A stretch of DNA of 64,000 nucleotides from Chloroflexus sp. Y-396-1 (GCF_000516515.1 NZ_KI911784.1:4378633-4442632); one strand, 5' to 3'. Positions 8,534 to 18,312 are shown, numbered from the stretch's first letter. Translations and numbers: made by a program. The notes: generated by a model from the sequence alone, not told the origin.

Positions 8534-8750
8534 GTAAGTCAACGTCGTGTGCTGCAAGACCGGTATCAGAGAACTCTCGTGAATTTGGTCGATCGGCAAT
8601 GCTTCATCGCTCGAAGCAAGTACGTTGTCGATCGCCGGAGCGACCAACTGATCCAACAAGATCGATGGCGGCAGTACGAGAGGTCTGTGATAGCCGGTTT
8701 TTGATATGCCATGACGGTATGTCAAACCAAGTTTCTGTGGAGTATGTGCA
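8534..8750 (+). promoter_or_regulatory. Long structured 5' leader of the RRM gene
   Basis: Nested pairing is visible: TTGGTC (8585-8590) with GACCAA (8642-8647), GATCGGCAA (8591-8599) with TTGTCGATC (8625-8633, one mismatch), and TGCTTC (8600-8605) with GAAGCA (8613-8618). A second hairpin TTGATATGCC/GGTATGTCAA (8701-8710/8716-8725, two G-U pairs) stands just before GTGGAG (8738-8743) and the start codon. No open frame of interest lies inside. Cold-induced RNA-binding protein genes of cyanobacteria are known to have long leaders; a thermosensor role here is inference. Confidence 0.5.
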
Positions 8751-9035
8751 ATGTTGGTAAAACTGTTCGTCGGGAATTTGCCGTGGAATGTGGGCGATGC
8801 TGAGCTGGGTTCGATCTTCGAGCCGCATGGTGAAGTACAGAGTGCACGGGTCATCAATGACCGTGATACCGGTCGCTCGCGTGGTTTTGGCTTCGTTGAG
8901 ATTGAAACCAATAACGTCGCCGCTGTCATCCGGGCAACCGATGGTCTTGAGGTAGGTGGACGAAATCTGAGGGTAAACGAGGCGGAAGATAAGCCACGTA
9001 ACGCGCCTCGTGGTGGTTTTGGGCGCCGCTATTAG
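8751..9035 (+). CDS. RRM-type RNA-binding protein
   Basis: 94 residues forming one RNA recognition motif plus a short basic Gly/Arg tail (PRNAPRGGFGRRY). RNP2 is LFVGNL (residues 5-10) and RNP1 is RGFGFVEI (about 44-51), with the aromatic residues that stack on RNA. Small glycine-tailed RRM proteins of this type are cold-induced RNA chaperones in cyanobacteria and other bacteria. Monocistronic: it has its own promoter, a long leader and a strong terminator at 9061. Confidence 0.92.
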   Translation: MLVKLFVGNLPWNVGDAELGSIFEPHGEVQSARVINDRDTGRSRGFGFVEIETNNVAAVIRATDGLEVGGRNLRVNEAEDKPRNAPRGGFGRRY

Positions 9036-9060
9036 TTTGTAGCGAGATACAAACTGAGCG

Positions 9061-9094
9061 CTGGGGGCAGGTTTCACACCTGCCCCCAGTTTTT
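9061..9094 (+). terminator. Rho-independent terminator of the RRM gene
   Basis: CTGGGGGCAGGT (9061-9072) pairs with ACCTGCCCCCAG (9078-9089) around a 5-nt loop and is followed by TTTTT. Confidence 0.92.
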
Positions 9095-9154
9095 ACTGCT
9101 CATACCAATCCGGTCTGCGATATCCGAGTATGATTCTTCCGAGTGAATGCGTCG

Positions 9155-9250
9155 GCGAGCGGAACACGGTGAACGGATCGGGGAGGTACTACGCGAGGTA
9201 CGCACGATGATACTCGGTGCTGCTTGACAGCACTGGGATGAGCGCTATCC
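9155..9250 (+). repeat. Dispersed intergenic repeat, copy A
   Basis: Lies in the 316-nt gene-free stretch 9095-9410, in which no other feature is seen. Blocks such as GCGAGCGGAAC, GAGGTACGCACGATGA and GTGCTGCTT recur in the same order on the opposite strand at 26605-26701. Identity is clearly incomplete but extends over nearly 100 bp. Short frames here are not coding-like. Confidence 0.6.
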
Positions 9251-9410
9251 AAAGCCCTTGTTGTTACGTTACGGTGGATTCCTTTCTTCCTGTAAGGGCA
9301 CGGCGTAACCGGACCCCACCGAGACGATCAACCTCTCGTATTGCTTATCGGTCGCATTCCATACCAATCGTCCCGGAAAGGCGGTACGGACATCATCATT
9401 CAGACAGGCT

Positions 9411-9674
9411 CTAAATCGACTGCTTCAGCCGCTCAACCAGCTCGATGTAGCGGTTCATTGCCTCGGTTGCCGTTACACCTTTCAGTTTAGCCCAGGCATC
9501 GTACTTTAATCGTCCGGTCATATCGAGCACACCTGGCCGACTCCCCTGTACGTCACCAACCGTCGCCTGTTTGTAGAGTGCGTACAGTTGTAAAAGGGTT
9601 TCATTGTCGGGACGACGCGGTAATTGCTGCACCTCTTGCGCCGCACGCTCAAAAGCCGCCTGCAAATCACTCAT
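9411..9674 (-). CDS. Acyl-CoA-binding protein
   Basis: 87 residues, the usual ACBP size. The family core is plain: LQLYALYKQATVGDV, RPGVLDMTGRLKYDAWAKLKGV and EAMNRYIELV, including the Tyr and Lys residues that hold the CoA moiety. ACBPs bind medium- and long-chain acyl-CoA in the cytoplasm and buffer the pool. The start has AAGGAG 8 nt upstream. It lies 88 nt downstream of the FtsX-type permease on the same strand, with no functional link evident. Bacterial ACBPs are less widespread than eukaryotic ones. Confidence 0.92.
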   Translation of the reverse strand: MSDLQAAFERAAQEVQQLPRRPDNETLLQLYALYKQATVGDVQGSRPGVLDMTGRLKYDAWAKLKGVTATEAMNRYIELVERLKQSI

Positions 9675-9762
9675 TGCCGGTTCTCCTTACTTTACTTTCA
9701 CACGGATCGTGCGTATATCGTACCACAATTCACGAGAGGTTTAACGCAATGTGTCAGCAATG

Positions 9763-12300
9763 TCATTCATCCCGCAGCGCAACTGCCGGGCTCGTCTGGC
9801 TCATGCGCAAAGCTGGCCATACTCCGGCCAGAACGGCGGCAACCAAAGCCACCATGAAGGCTTGTCCAAAAAGCGCTGGATCAACTGCTAACTCCAGCGT
9901 CCAACCAAATGAGCGCTTGTTGATCACATACGTCAGGATCAGAGCTAGTACCAATCCTAACGGTGCTGCCAGCAGACCGGCGGCTAACCCCATCAGTCCG
10001 GTCTGACCAAGCACGACTCCCCAAAGTTGGGCTGGAGTCAAGCCAACAGCGCGTAACACCCCTAATTCACGGGTACGTTCGAGCTGTAATGCCATCAGCG
10101 CACTCAAGATACCAATAAATGCGACAATGGTGGCCAGCAGTTGCAGCACAGAGGTGATAGCAAAGGTGCGATCAAAAACGATCAGTGTCCCTTCACGCAG
10201 AGCACGACTGGCATTGACCAGCACCGTCCCATACGCAGCACTTATCGTCCGTACCCGATCAATCACCGCTTCGACATCGTACCCGTCACGCACGTAAATA
10301 GCCAGTGAAGAGATCGCCTGATCATCCCATAATGAGCGGTAGGCAGTATCGTTCATCCGTATCACTCCCCGATCAGAGGTGTAGTCGTAATAGACACCGG
10401 CAATGGGGAGATCACGCAGTCCCCGATCGGTACGTACCGTAAGCGTATCACCGACACCTAGACCGCTGCGGAATGCTAACGGTTCTGAAATGAGCACAGC
10501 GCCACGCTCCCAGGCCTCCCATGTGGCAGCATCACCGCCCTGCTGGAAACGTAACGCTCGTCGACCACGTTCGGTCGCGCCACCAATGGCAACCAGTGTT
10601 GTCGGACCGGTTGGTAGGTCGATCTGCACACTGCGAAAGGTGGTAATCGACTCAATTTCGGGAATGGTCGCCAGCGCAGCCGCTAATGCCGGGTCAAGCA
10701 CGGTATCGATTCGATTAGCGACGTTGCTCGGTGGTGAAACGTAGATGTCGGCAATTAAACTCTGCTCCAGCCAGTTGATGACAGTTTGGCGGAAGCTCCC
10801 GATCATAATCCCCACCCCAATAGTGACCGAAACTGCGACCATCAAGGCAGCGACTGCCACCGCTGTACGTGACAGGCTACTCACGACATCACGGATTGCC
10901 ATTCGCCCTAACATACCTGCTATTCGCCCAAGCGTTGGTTGCAGGATGGTCATGAGCGCAACCAGGGCTGGTGGCGTAATAAGCGCAGCACCGACCACAA
11001 TTGCAAACAGACCTCCAAATGCAATGTAGAGACCCATCGTGTTGGCCGGCATAGGAAGTGCCAGTGCTCCGCCGCCGAGGGCTAGTAGCGTCATACCTGA
11101 TCCAGTCAGCCGTGGAATAGCCCGTCGAATCCGATCTTCGATGCTCGAACGACGGAGCACGGTGCGCGGTGGAGTGTACATGGCCTCAAGTGCTGGCATA
11201 AGCGCCGCCAGAATCGTGGCGATAACACCAAGTCCGGCCCCTTTTAAGAGCACAAATGGATCGATCTGAACATCACGCACAGTAACGACAAAATACAGAT
11301 CGTTTATTGTCTGAGTAACTAATCCGACCAGTCCTCTTCCCAATACAACTCCCAGCCCCAACCCACCGGCCACGCCTAGCAAACTGATGATAAACGCCTC
11401 GGTCAATACCAGACCGGCCAATTGGGCGCGACTCACCCCTATACAGCGGAGCGTTCCCCATAAGGTACGGCGTTGGACAACACTAAAGGTCATGGTGTTG
11501 TAGATTAGAAACATGCCAACAATTAACGCCAGCAGACTCAAGGCGGTCAAATTTAGCTCAAAGGCATCAGTCATTTGCTGTAATGCCCCGGCGCGAGCAG
11601 TAACAGGCTGAACAGTGACACTCGGTGGCAGACTGGCTGCCAGAACATCGAGATCAAACGTCTCTGGTACAATCAGATCAATTCGACTCAGCCGACCAGT
11701 GTGGGAAAGCAATTCCTGAGCGCTTGAAATATCCACCACAATTAGACTCGCCAGGGCCTGACGACTCACCTCATCGGCAGGATCGAGAATACCAACAATC
11801 TCTAACATCGCTTGCCGAGCGCCGATCTGGATCGGCACGCTGTCGCCGAGATGTAGCTTGGCCGGTTCGGTGACAGTGCGAGCGAGCAGCGCAGCTCCTG
11901 GTTTGATCAGCAGCGTTGCCAGATCGACCGATCCGTTGCCGGCCAGGTATGGCCGGAACGGGGCCTCGGCAAAGGGATCGATCCCGAAAAGCTGGTACAC
12001 ACCAGGCCCAAGAGTTGGTGCATTGACGTAGCCCTCGACGATTGGTGCAGCATCTAGCGCAGGGAATTGACGCCGGATCATTGGGTAAATTGTTTCGGGT
12101 AGACCGGTCGGACCACCGACGATCTGATGCGTTGCCTGACCGGCGACGGTATCACCGGCCAGTTGAAATGCACGACGGGCACTGGCATTGGCCAGATCAA
12201 TTGCCACAACAACGGCCACACCTAATGCCACACCGAGCACGCAGAGCAACATCTGCCACGGATGGCGAATAATCCAGCGAAACGAACTACGCACGAGCAT
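9763..12300 (-). CDS. FtsX/MacB-type ABC transporter permease (duplicated, large)
   Basis: 845 residues. The N-terminal membrane helix (about 16-38) is followed by an extracytoplasmic MacB-like domain and a first FtsX module with three helices (about 250-370). Further helices and a second periplasmic domain follow, then a C-terminal FtsX module (about 720-840) ending in ALRDE. This architecture belongs to macrolide/lipoprotein-export type permeases that work with an ATPase by mechanotransmission rather than as a classic channel. No matching ATPase is adjacent. The start lies 12 nt after the MoxR gene, so the two are probably co-transcribed. Substrate unknown. Confidence 0.85.
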   Translation of the reverse strand: MLVRSSFRWIIRHPWQMLLCVLGVALGVAVVVAIDLANASARRAFQLAGDTVAGQATHQIVGGPTGLPETIYPMIRRQFPALDAAPIVEGYVNAPTLGPGVYQLFGIDPFAEAPFRPYLAGNGSVDLATLLIKPGAALLARTVTEPAKLHLGDSVPIQIGARQAMLEIVGILDPADEVSRQALASLIVVDISSAQELLSHTGRLSRIDLIVPETFDLDVLAASLPPSVTVQPVTARAGALQQMTDAFELNLTALSLLALIVGMFLIYNTMTFSVVQRRTLWGTLRCIGVSRAQLAGLVLTEAFIISLLGVAGGLGLGVVLGRGLVGLVTQTINDLYFVVTVRDVQIDPFVLLKGAGLGVIATILAALMPALEAMYTPPRTVLRRSSIEDRIRRAIPRLTGSGMTLLALGGGALALPMPANTMGLYIAFGGLFAIVVGAALITPPALVALMTILQPTLGRIAGMLGRMAIRDVVSSLSRTAVAVAALMVAVSVTIGVGIMIGSFRQTVINWLEQSLIADIYVSPPSNVANRIDTVLDPALAAALATIPEIESITTFRSVQIDLPTGPTTLVAIGGATERGRRALRFQQGGDAATWEAWERGAVLISEPLAFRSGLGVGDTLTVRTDRGLRDLPIAGVYYDYTSDRGVIRMNDTAYRSLWDDQAISSLAIYVRDGYDVEAVIDRVRTISAAYGTVLVNASRALREGTLIVFDRTFAITSVLQLLATIVAFIGILSALMALQLERTRELGVLRAVGLTPAQLWGVVLGQTGLMGLAAGLLAAPLGLVLALILTYVINKRSFGWTLELAVDPALFGQAFMVALVAAVLAGVWPALRMSQTSPAVALRDE

Positions 12301-12312
12301 ACAGTTTGCGTT

Positions 12313-13260
12313 CTAGCGCGGTACTTCAACGCGATTGAGGATACGACCAATTGCTATGTCGGCGTTTAGACCTTCGATTTCGGCTTCCGGGCGTAAAATG
12401 ATACGATGCCGCAAAACCGGACGAGCCAATAGCTTGACGTCGTCGGGGGTAACATAATTGCGATTATAGATAGCGGCCAATGTCTTAGCGGCGAGCAAAA
12501 GTGCGATTCCGGCTCGCAGCGATGCCCCAACCAGCAATTCAGGGCTATTGCGGGTCGCCTGGACAATCGAGACAATGTAATTCAGGATGCCCTGCTCAAC
12601 CTGTACCTGGGCAATTTCCGCCCGACATGCCGTGAGTGCTTCGGGTGTCACAATGGCACGAAGACCGCTAGCCGTTAATTGATGCGCATCGAAACCAAGA
12701 TGGTAACGGCGCAGAACTTCCGTTTCTACTTCACGTGATGCGTAATCGATCACCACTTTGAAGAGAAAACGGTCGAGTTGGGCCTCGGGCAATGGGTAGG
12801 TACCCTCATATTCAATCGGATTTTGGGTAGCAATGACGAAAAATGGTTCTGGCAGCGACAAGCGCTGGCCTTCGATAGTAACCTGACGCTCCTCCATCGC
12901 CTCAAGCAAGGCGCTCTGCGTTTTCGCCGGAGCGCGGTTGATCTCGTCACCTAACAATATCTGCGTGAAGATCGGCCCTTTGCGCAAACGAAACTGACCA
13001 TTACTCAGATCGTACACTTGCGTGCCGACCACGTCGGATGGCATAAGATCGGGTGTAAATTGAATCCGACGAAAGTCGGCCTGGATCATCTGCGCCAGTG
13101 TTTTGGCCATCAATGTTTTGGCAGTGCCCGGCGGGCCTTCGATCAACACATGCCCTCCGCAAAGGAGAGCGGTGATCAACAGAGTTAACGGCTCTTCCTG
13201 ACCGACAAGTGTTTTACGGGCTTCGCTTAACAGGTTCGATACCAGTTGTGCAGTTTGCAT
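12313..13260 (-). CDS. MoxR-family AAA+ ATPase
   Basis: 315 residues. Walker A GPPGTAKT (42-49), Walker [21 protein letters not shown], sensor-1 [25 protein letters not shown], and the C-terminal lid domain ([27 protein letters not shown]). MoxR ATPases act as chaperones in the maturation of metal-dependent or surface protein complexes and usually neighbour DUF58 and von Willebrand A genes; here the downstream neighbour is instead an FtsX-type permease. Start supported by GGAGAAACTTGT before the ATG at 13260. Confidence 0.92.
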   Translation of the reverse strand: MQTAQLVSNLLSEARKTLVGQEEPLTLLITALLCGGHVLIEGPPGTAKTLMAKTLAQMIQADFRRIQFTPDLMPSDVVGTQVYDLSNGQFRLRKGPIFTQILLGDEINRAPAKTQSALLEAMEERQVTIEGQRLSLPEPFFVIATQNPIEYEGTYPLPEAQLDRFLFKVVIDYASREVETEVLRRYHLGFDAHQLTASGLRAIVTPEALTACRAEIAQVQVEQGILNYIVSIVQATRNSPELLVGASLRAGIALLLAAKTLAAIYNRNYVTPDDVKLLARPVLRHRIILRPEAEIEGLNADIAIGRILNRVEVPR

Positions 13261-13390
13261 ACAAGTTTCTCCACAATGACGCTATAGGTATGGTACCACG
13301 ACTTGAAATGTTCCGGCAGGTGAGGGGTAACAATAGCAGATTTTTTCAGTAGAAGAGAGGAAGGAGAATAGTGAGTGGTATGGGAAGGTT

Positions 13391-13468
13391 CTAAACCAAC
13401 CCCAGACGGAATGCTTCTGAGACAGGCGCGGGCTGCTAGCCTGCGATTCCAGCCGTGGTTGGCTTTAG
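13391..13468. repeat. Large imperfect hairpin in the kinase-moxR gap
   Basis: CTAAACCAACC (13391-13401) pairs with GGTTGGCTTTAG (13457-13468) with one bulge. Inside, GGAAT pairs with ATTCC and CAGGC with GCCTG. It begins 15 nt past the kinase stop on the minus strand and fills much of the 222-nt gap to moxR. No T-run follows, so it may be a REP-like element rather than a terminator. Confidence 0.45.
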
Positions 13469-13482
13469 GCTTGAAATGCACA

Positions 13483-15450
13483 CTATCCGATGAGAAAAGT
13501 CAGGCAGATCAGCAACAATGCGGTGAGTACTACGGTCAAACTCATAAATGCAATACGCTCCCAGTGTAAAAAACGCCAATCGGGAGGAATCAAATTCTCG
13601 AAACCGTAAATTGCCAACCGATACTCTACTTCTGGATTTCCAAGATCGAGTTTTACTTCCGTTAGCGGAATAAAATTGATCTGCAACTCAGCCATTACAA
13701 TCTGACTATCCTTATCCAGTTGCTTCTGCTGAAGTTCGATCATCTCTTTTACTTCGCTAATTTGAAGCCATTCGGGAGGAATGCGCTGAACTCGGTTCCG
13801 GTACACCAGTTCAGCTTTGCAGGTACGATGCAACCATGCCTCATCGACATCTGGCAGATCGTTGTGGACACTATCCTTTACCACCCGCCGCGACCACTCC
13901 ATAATCTTGCGCTGCACCAGGCGCCCGAAGCTCTCGCAGCGTTTACAGGGCAACGAACCACGACCGTTGCACGCCGGACAGGGAACGACCCGTTGTCGAA
14001 TAACCGATGGTGAACCTGCTGAAGCATTACCCGTCTCACTATCTGTCTGCTGAGCAGCAGGTTGTTCAGCAACGGTAATACGACGGGCACCTTTGCACGT
14101 TGTACAAATAATTACCCCTTGCCCCTTGCAAGATGGACAGGTAACGATCTGTTCGGAACCGGGCACGATCACACGACCACCGGGATGTTCTTGAAACTCT
14201 TTCGGTGGTGGTAATTCAATCTGCCAAAGTGCGAGTTCGCGCTGAGGAGGGATTTGTTTCTGCTGGGAATCGGGTTCCTCTTCGAGACCAGCTTCACGGC
14301 GTTGTTCGATAAGCAAGCGCAGCGAGAAGAAGAAGACGTTCTGATGCTTCGTATCGTGAATCTGGGCCAGCCGCCCAAGCAGGGGTTGATAAAAGCGCTT
14401 TGTTTTCGACCATTGGTCAAGCAACTGTCGAATGGACACATCATCGAGCTTGCGTGCACGCTCTAACGCTCGCTCAAGTGGCTCGCGAAATAACGAACCA
14501 CTCAACACCTGCTCTACTTCATTTTGCTCAATCAGGGCGATTTGTCGCTGAGTGTGGGATGTCGTTACCGGCACCACCGGGTCACCGGTTACGACATACG
14601 TCTGGGTGAGATGTCGTCTTAATGCAATTTCGAGATCAGACGCAGCCGCACCGGCACTGGTATAGCGATGTTCGCGATCAAATGCTAGTAACACGCGAAT
14701 AATGCGATCAACCTCGCTTGGAAGTTTTGCACCGGCTTCCGCCAGGGTACGGATACGCACAAAAGATTCGCGTGAAACTGGTGGCGTTGGCGTCTCATAC
14801 CACGGTTCTTCGCCGGTCAGCATGAAAAAGAGCACCACCCCCAGACTGAAAATATCGGATAAGTGAGTCGCATTACTAGCCGAGATCAGAGACTCTGGTG
14901 CAATGAAGCCAGGAGTTCCCATAACCATGTTGGTTGAGGTCAGCGAATGATCCGGATCGCGTGCTATCCCAAAATCGATCAAATACGCCCTATGCTCCTG
15001 CTCATCGATCAGGATATTACCGGGTGACAAATCCCGGTGAATGAAGTCATGACTATGTGCATAATCGAGTGCATCGGCAATCTGGCGAAAATAGATCAGC
15101 ACTTTATCAGGCGGCAGACGTTGATCGCGACCTTTGATACGGTCGCGCAACGAAACGCCAGGGATGTATTCAAACACAACATAGTGAAACGGGTTTTGAA
15201 AACCGTAATCGAGCAAGCGCGAAATATGGGGATGGCGGAGGCGTGCAGCAATCCGCGCTTCTTGTTCAAAGCGCTTGATGCGTGCCGCCTCCTGGCTCAA
15301 GAGCACCTTCAGTGCGACCTTGTGCTCTTTGATTTGCCGGTGATGAGCACGAAAAACCCGGCTCGACTCGCCACGCCCAATCTGCTGCTCAATTTCGTAA
15401 TGTCCAAATACCCTTGGCAGACTGGGGGTAGAAGGAAGATTAGTCGTCAT
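13483..15450 (-). CDS. Ser/Thr protein kinase with DnaJ-like zinc-finger repeats and C-terminal membrane anchor
   Basis: 655 residues from the ATG at 15450, which overlaps the galE stop by 11 nt (the in-frame ATG at 15456 is an alternative). Hanks-type kinase domain: GRGESSRVF loop, VALK Lys48, HRDLSPGN with Asp140, DFG (159-161), GTPGFIAPE. After a linker, four CxxC units of DnaJ type occur ([26 protein letters not shown]), expected to bind two zinc ions. A single membrane helix ends the protein ([19 protein letters not shown]), so the kinase is cytoplasmic and tail-anchored. The pairing of kinase and DnaJ-type zinc centre suggests sensing of unfolded protein or redox state, but this is inference. 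Confidence 0.85.
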   Translation of the reverse strand: MTTNLPSTPSLPRVFGHYEIEQQIGRGESSRVFRAHHRQIKEHKVALKVLLSQEAARIKRFEQEARIAARLRHPHISRLLDYGFQNPFHYVVFEYIPGVSLRDRIKGRDQRLPPDKVLIYFRQIADALDYAHSHDFIHRDLSPGNILIDEQEHRAYLIDFGIARDPDHSLTSTNMVMGTPGFIAPESLISASNATHLSDIFSLGVVLFFMLTGEEPWYETPTPPVSRESFVRIRTLAEAGAKLPSEVDRIIRVLLAFDREHRYTSAGAAASDLEIALRRHLTQTYVVTGDPVVPVTTSHTQRQIALIEQNEVEQVLSGSLFREPLERALERARKLDDVSIRQLLDQWSKTKRFYQPLLGRLAQIHDTKHQNVFFFSLRLLIEQRREAGLEEEPDSQQKQIPPQRELALWQIELPPPKEFQEHPGGRVIVPGSEQIVTCPSCKGQGVIICTTCKGARRITVAEQPAAQQTDSETGNASAGSPSVIRQRVVPCPACNGRGSLPCKRCESFGRLVQRKIMEWSRRVVKDSVHNDLPDVDEAWLHRTCKAELVYRNRVQRIPPEWLQISEVKEMIELQQKQLDKDSQIVMAELQINFIPLTEVKLDLGNPEVEYRLAIYGFENLIPPDWRFLHWERIAFMSLTVVLTALLLICLTFLIG

Positions 15451-16423
15451 AGCCATTTGGATGAGTACGATGCCACTCCCACGCCGATGCGATAATTGAC
15501 TCAAGATCGGTAAATCGCGGTTGCCAGCCCAATTCGGCGCGGATAGCCTCGGAAGAGGCCACCAACACTGCCGGATCACCCGGTCGGCGCGGCCCAACTA
15601 CCGCCGGGATCGGATGACCGGTCACCTTACGCGCCGTTTCAATGACTTCGCGCACAGTAAAGCCCTGGCCGTTCCCCAAATTGTAGCGACGCTCACCCAA
15701 CCGGTCGAGCGCTTCCATTGCCAGAATGTGAGCACTCGCCAGATCAAGAACGTGGATGTAATCACGCACACACGTCCCATCACGGGTCGGATAGTCATCA
15801 CCAAAAATTGTGACATATGGTCGCTGACCGAGGGCTACCTGGAGTACAATAGGGATCAGATGCGTTTCAGGATCGTGGTCTTCGCCACGATTTGGGGTAT
15901 CACCGCAGGCATTGAAATAGCGCAAGCATGCATAACGCATCCCGTAAATACGGGCCATCCAGTGCAACATCCGCTCGATAAAGAACTTCGATTCACCGTA
16001 TGGCGAACCAGGCACAATTCGTTCGTTCTCGGCAATTGGAATCCGTTCGGGTTGATCAAACAAGTTTGCCGTGGAAGAGAGAATAAACCGGCGCACGCCG
16101 GCGGCTATTGCCGCCTCGAACAGATTGGCTGCGTTAGCTACGTTATCGCGCAAGTACAGAAAGGGTTTTTCCATACTCTCGCCAACCAGCGTATACGAAG
16201 CGAAGTGCATAATCCCATCGATACCGGGATATGCGGCAAAGATTTCGCTCAGTGCCTGCCGGTCAGCTAGATCGGCCTTAATGAAGATTGCCTCTGGTGG
16301 AACAGCAGCCTGATGACCCTGATACAAGTTATCAATGATGATCACTTCATGACCAGCGCGTACAAGCTCGGCACTCGTGATACTACCAATGTACCCGGCG
16401 CCGCCGGTAACCAAAATCTTCAT
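15440..16423 (-). CDS. galE: UDP-glucose 4-epimerase
   Basis: 327 residues, typical length. N-terminal Rossmann motif GGAGYIG (7-13), the NAD-ribose acidic strand, catalytic YGESKFF (YxxxK) preceded by the Ser-rich SSTANLF segment, and the C-terminal [14 protein letters not shown]. It interconverts UDP-glucose and UDP-galactose for cell-surface glycans. GAGAGGATTTGC precedes the ATG. It is in a minus-strand run behind the conserved unknown gene (12-nt gap) and its stop overlaps the kinase start. Confidence 0.93.
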   Translation of the reverse strand: MKILVTGGAGYIGSITSAELVRAGHEVIIIDNLYQGHQAAVPPEAIFIKADLADRQALSEIFAAYPGIDGIMHFASYTLVGESMEKPFLYLRDNVANAANLFEAAIAAGVRRFILSSTANLFDQPERIPIAENERIVPGSPYGESKFFIERMLHWMARIYGMRYACLRYFNACGDTPNRGEDHDPETHLIPIVLQVALGQRPYVTIFGDDYPTRDGTCVRDYIHVLDLASAHILAMEALDRLGERRYNLGNGQGFTVREVIETARKVTGHPIPAVVGPRRPGDPAVLVASSEAIRAELGWQPRFTDLESIIASAWEWHRTHPNGYDD

Positions 16424-16435
16424 GCAAATCCTCTC

Positions 16436-17008
16436 TTAAGTATTGGCTACAGATTCGGTCGTTGATGATTCCGGTATCGCGGTTGGACGCTGTTCAGCAG
16501 GCTCAGAAGAGCGCACGCTATAAAGAGCTTGAATGGCACGTTGCGCCAGACAGACAAATGTGCGGTGTATCGGAGCACCACCGTTTATCGGAAAAATCGT
16601 CACATATCGAAGCGGGATAAAGTCATCGGTCAGCTCGGTCAACATCTCTTCGAGAGTCACATCCGGCCGTTTATACACGTCGGCGCGCACAGCAAACTCA
16701 GCAGTAAAAAACATGACCGTTTGGGTTGTCCGCGGCGTTGCGATTGAATGATAATCGGGCGGCGGTTCAGGTTCGGCCAACACCGACACTAGCAGCGCAT
16801 CACCCCAGGCAATCAACGCTTGTGGCACACGCTGTACTTGCTGCGGTCGCCAGAGAGGGGCAATACTGACATCGTGCAGGGTAATGAAACGGCTCAAGCG
16901 GTTGTTCAGCGCATCGCTTACTCGCCGGTAGAGCGGGAGGGTATAGCTGCCGGTGCAGAGAAGTGATGAGGTAAACACTTCAACGGTAAAAGTAAATTCC
17001 CGATTCAT
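16436..17008 (-). CDS. Conserved-type protein of unknown function between aroA and galE
   Basis: 190 residues; I do not recognise the family. It reads as a real gene: GGAGACAG precedes the ATG, the start overlaps the aroA stop by 4 nt (ATGA), and codon usage matches neighbours. No signal peptide or membrane helix is visible. The protein looks alpha/beta (MNREFTFTVEVFTSSLLCTGSY..., ...TVMFFTAEFAVRADVYKRPDV...). The last 20 residues are Ser/Thr/Glu-rich and probably disordered. Presence in a kinase/FHA-flanked operon hints at a signalling role, without direct support. Confidence 0.7.
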   Translation of the reverse strand: MNREFTFTVEVFTSSLLCTGSYTLPLYRRVSDALNNRLSRFITLHDVSIAPLWRPQQVQRVPQALIAWGDALLVSVLAEPEPPPDYHSIATPRTTQTVMFFTAEFAVRADVYKRPDVTLEEMLTELTDDFIPLRYVTIFPINGGAPIHRTFVCLAQRAIQALYSVRSSEPAEQRPTAIPESSTTESVANT

Positions 17009-18312
17009 ACTGTCTCCTGAACCATTGCCAGAGTTTGCCAGAATTCCGGATAGCTTACTGATGCGGCCATTGGTTCAAGAACTGTTGTTTCACCACGAGC
17101 TACCATAGCGGCAATTGCCCAAGCCATTGCCAGCCGATGATCGTGGTAACTGTTGAGGGTCGTGCCCTGAAGCTGACCAGGCTGCCCGCTGATAACCATT
17201 CCATCGGTAGTTGGTTCAACCAGCGCCCCCATAGCGCTTAAACCGGCAGCGACCGTCGCGATACGATCGGTCTCTTTGGCCCGTAGTTCTTGCGCGTCTT
17301 TGATTACTGTTTCACCAGTTGCACACGCAGCCGCTACAGCCAGGATCGGAATTTCATCGATCAAGCGGGGAATAAGCTCACCGGCAATCGTCGTCCCGCG
17401 TAGCGATGACGAACGGACAACTACATCACCAACCGGTTCACTCCCTTCAAGCCGTTCATTGATGACCTCAAGATTTGCGCCCATAGTCCGCAACACGTCG
17501 AGTGCGCCAGTACGAGTAGGATTGAGACAGACACCAGGTGTCACTAATTCAGCATCGGGATGGATTGCTGCCGCGACCCACCAGAATGCAGCCGATGAAG
17601 GATCACCGGGAACGCGCAGCGAGAGGGCAGCGGGCATTGTTGCAGCCGATGGCGGCTGAAGCGTGATCTGTGACGACGAAACGGAAATATCAAGCCCCAT
17701 CGCTGCCAGCATACGTTCGGTATGATCGCGCGAATCGATCCGACCGGTTAGGGTCAGGGGAGCCTCAGCATTCAATGCTGCCAGGAGGAGCGCCGACTTC
17801 ACTTGCGCCGAAGCGATTGGCAACTCGTAATGACCACCACGCAACGTCGCGCCACGGATCGTCAGCGGTGCTCGATCACCATCAGCCCGACCATCGAGCT
17901 GTGCTCCCATAGCACGCAAAGGCACGACAATCCGACGTTGCGGACGTGAACGGAGCGAAGCGTCACCAGTCAAGACACTGAAAAACGGATGACCGGCCAG
18001 TAATCCGGCCAGCAATCGGAGGGTCGTACCCGAATTACCACAATCGAGTACATCAGTTGGCTCTTGCAAGCCACCTAACCCCGCCCCATGCACAACCAAC
18101 TCACGTTCAGCCAGTTGCTCTACCGTTACCCCGAGTGCACGAACACACGCCACCGTCGAAAGACAATCAGCACCGGGCAAGAAATTGGTAATTCGTGCAC
18201 GACCTTCTGCAATAGCATTCAACAACACGGCCCGGTGTGAAATAGATTTATCGCCTGGCACCGAAATTACGCCACGGAGACGTTTCGGTGCAGTCAGTGT
18301 TATACCTGTCAT
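17005..18312 (-). CDS. aroA: 3-phosphoshikimate 1-carboxyvinyltransferase (EPSP synthase)
   Basis: 435 residues, full length. Motifs of AroA are present: PGDKSISHRAVLLNAIAEG (N-terminal phosphate-binding Lys-Ser), LDCGNSGTTLRLLAGLL, SAQVKSALLLAAL, RVPGDPSSAAFW, RAKETDRI and the C-terminal DHRLAMAWA. It transfers the enolpyruvyl group of PEP to shikimate-3-phosphate in aromatic amino acid synthesis. It starts 23 nt after the FHA regulator gene and overlaps the next gene by 4 nt. Not beside other aro genes here. Confidence 0.96.
   Translation of the reverse strand: MTGITLTAPKRLRGVISVPGDKSISHRAVLLNAIAEGRARITNFLPGADCLSTVACVRALGVTVEQLAERELVVHGAGLGGLQEPTDVLDCGNSGTTLRLLAGLLAGHPFFSVLTGDASLRSRPQRRIVVPLRAMGAQLDGRADGDRAPLTIRGATLRGGHYELPIASAQVKSALLLAALNAEAPLTLTGRIDSRDHTERMLAAMGLDISVSSSQITLQPPSAATMPAALSLRVPGDPSSAAFWWVAAAIHPDAELVTPGVCLNPTRTGALDVLRTMGANLEVINERLEGSEPVGDVVVRSSSLRGTTIAGELIPRLIDEIPILAVAAACATGETVIKDAQELRAKETDRIATVAAGLSAMGALVEPTTDGMVISGQPGQLQGTTLNSYHDHRLAMAWAIAAMVARGETTVLEPMAASVSYPEFWQTLAMVQETV

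Noticed and set aside
8417-9077. Two minus-strand frames of 170 and 157 residues over the RRM gene and its leader
   Set aside because: They overlap the clear RRM gene, its promoter and MITE copy 2, and have no family features.
9217-9414. 65-residue plus-strand frame
   Set aside because: Overlaps dispersed repeat copy A; composition is not protein-like.
15521-16270. 249-residue plus-strand frame opposite galE
   Set aside because: Antisense to a complete galE with all its motifs.
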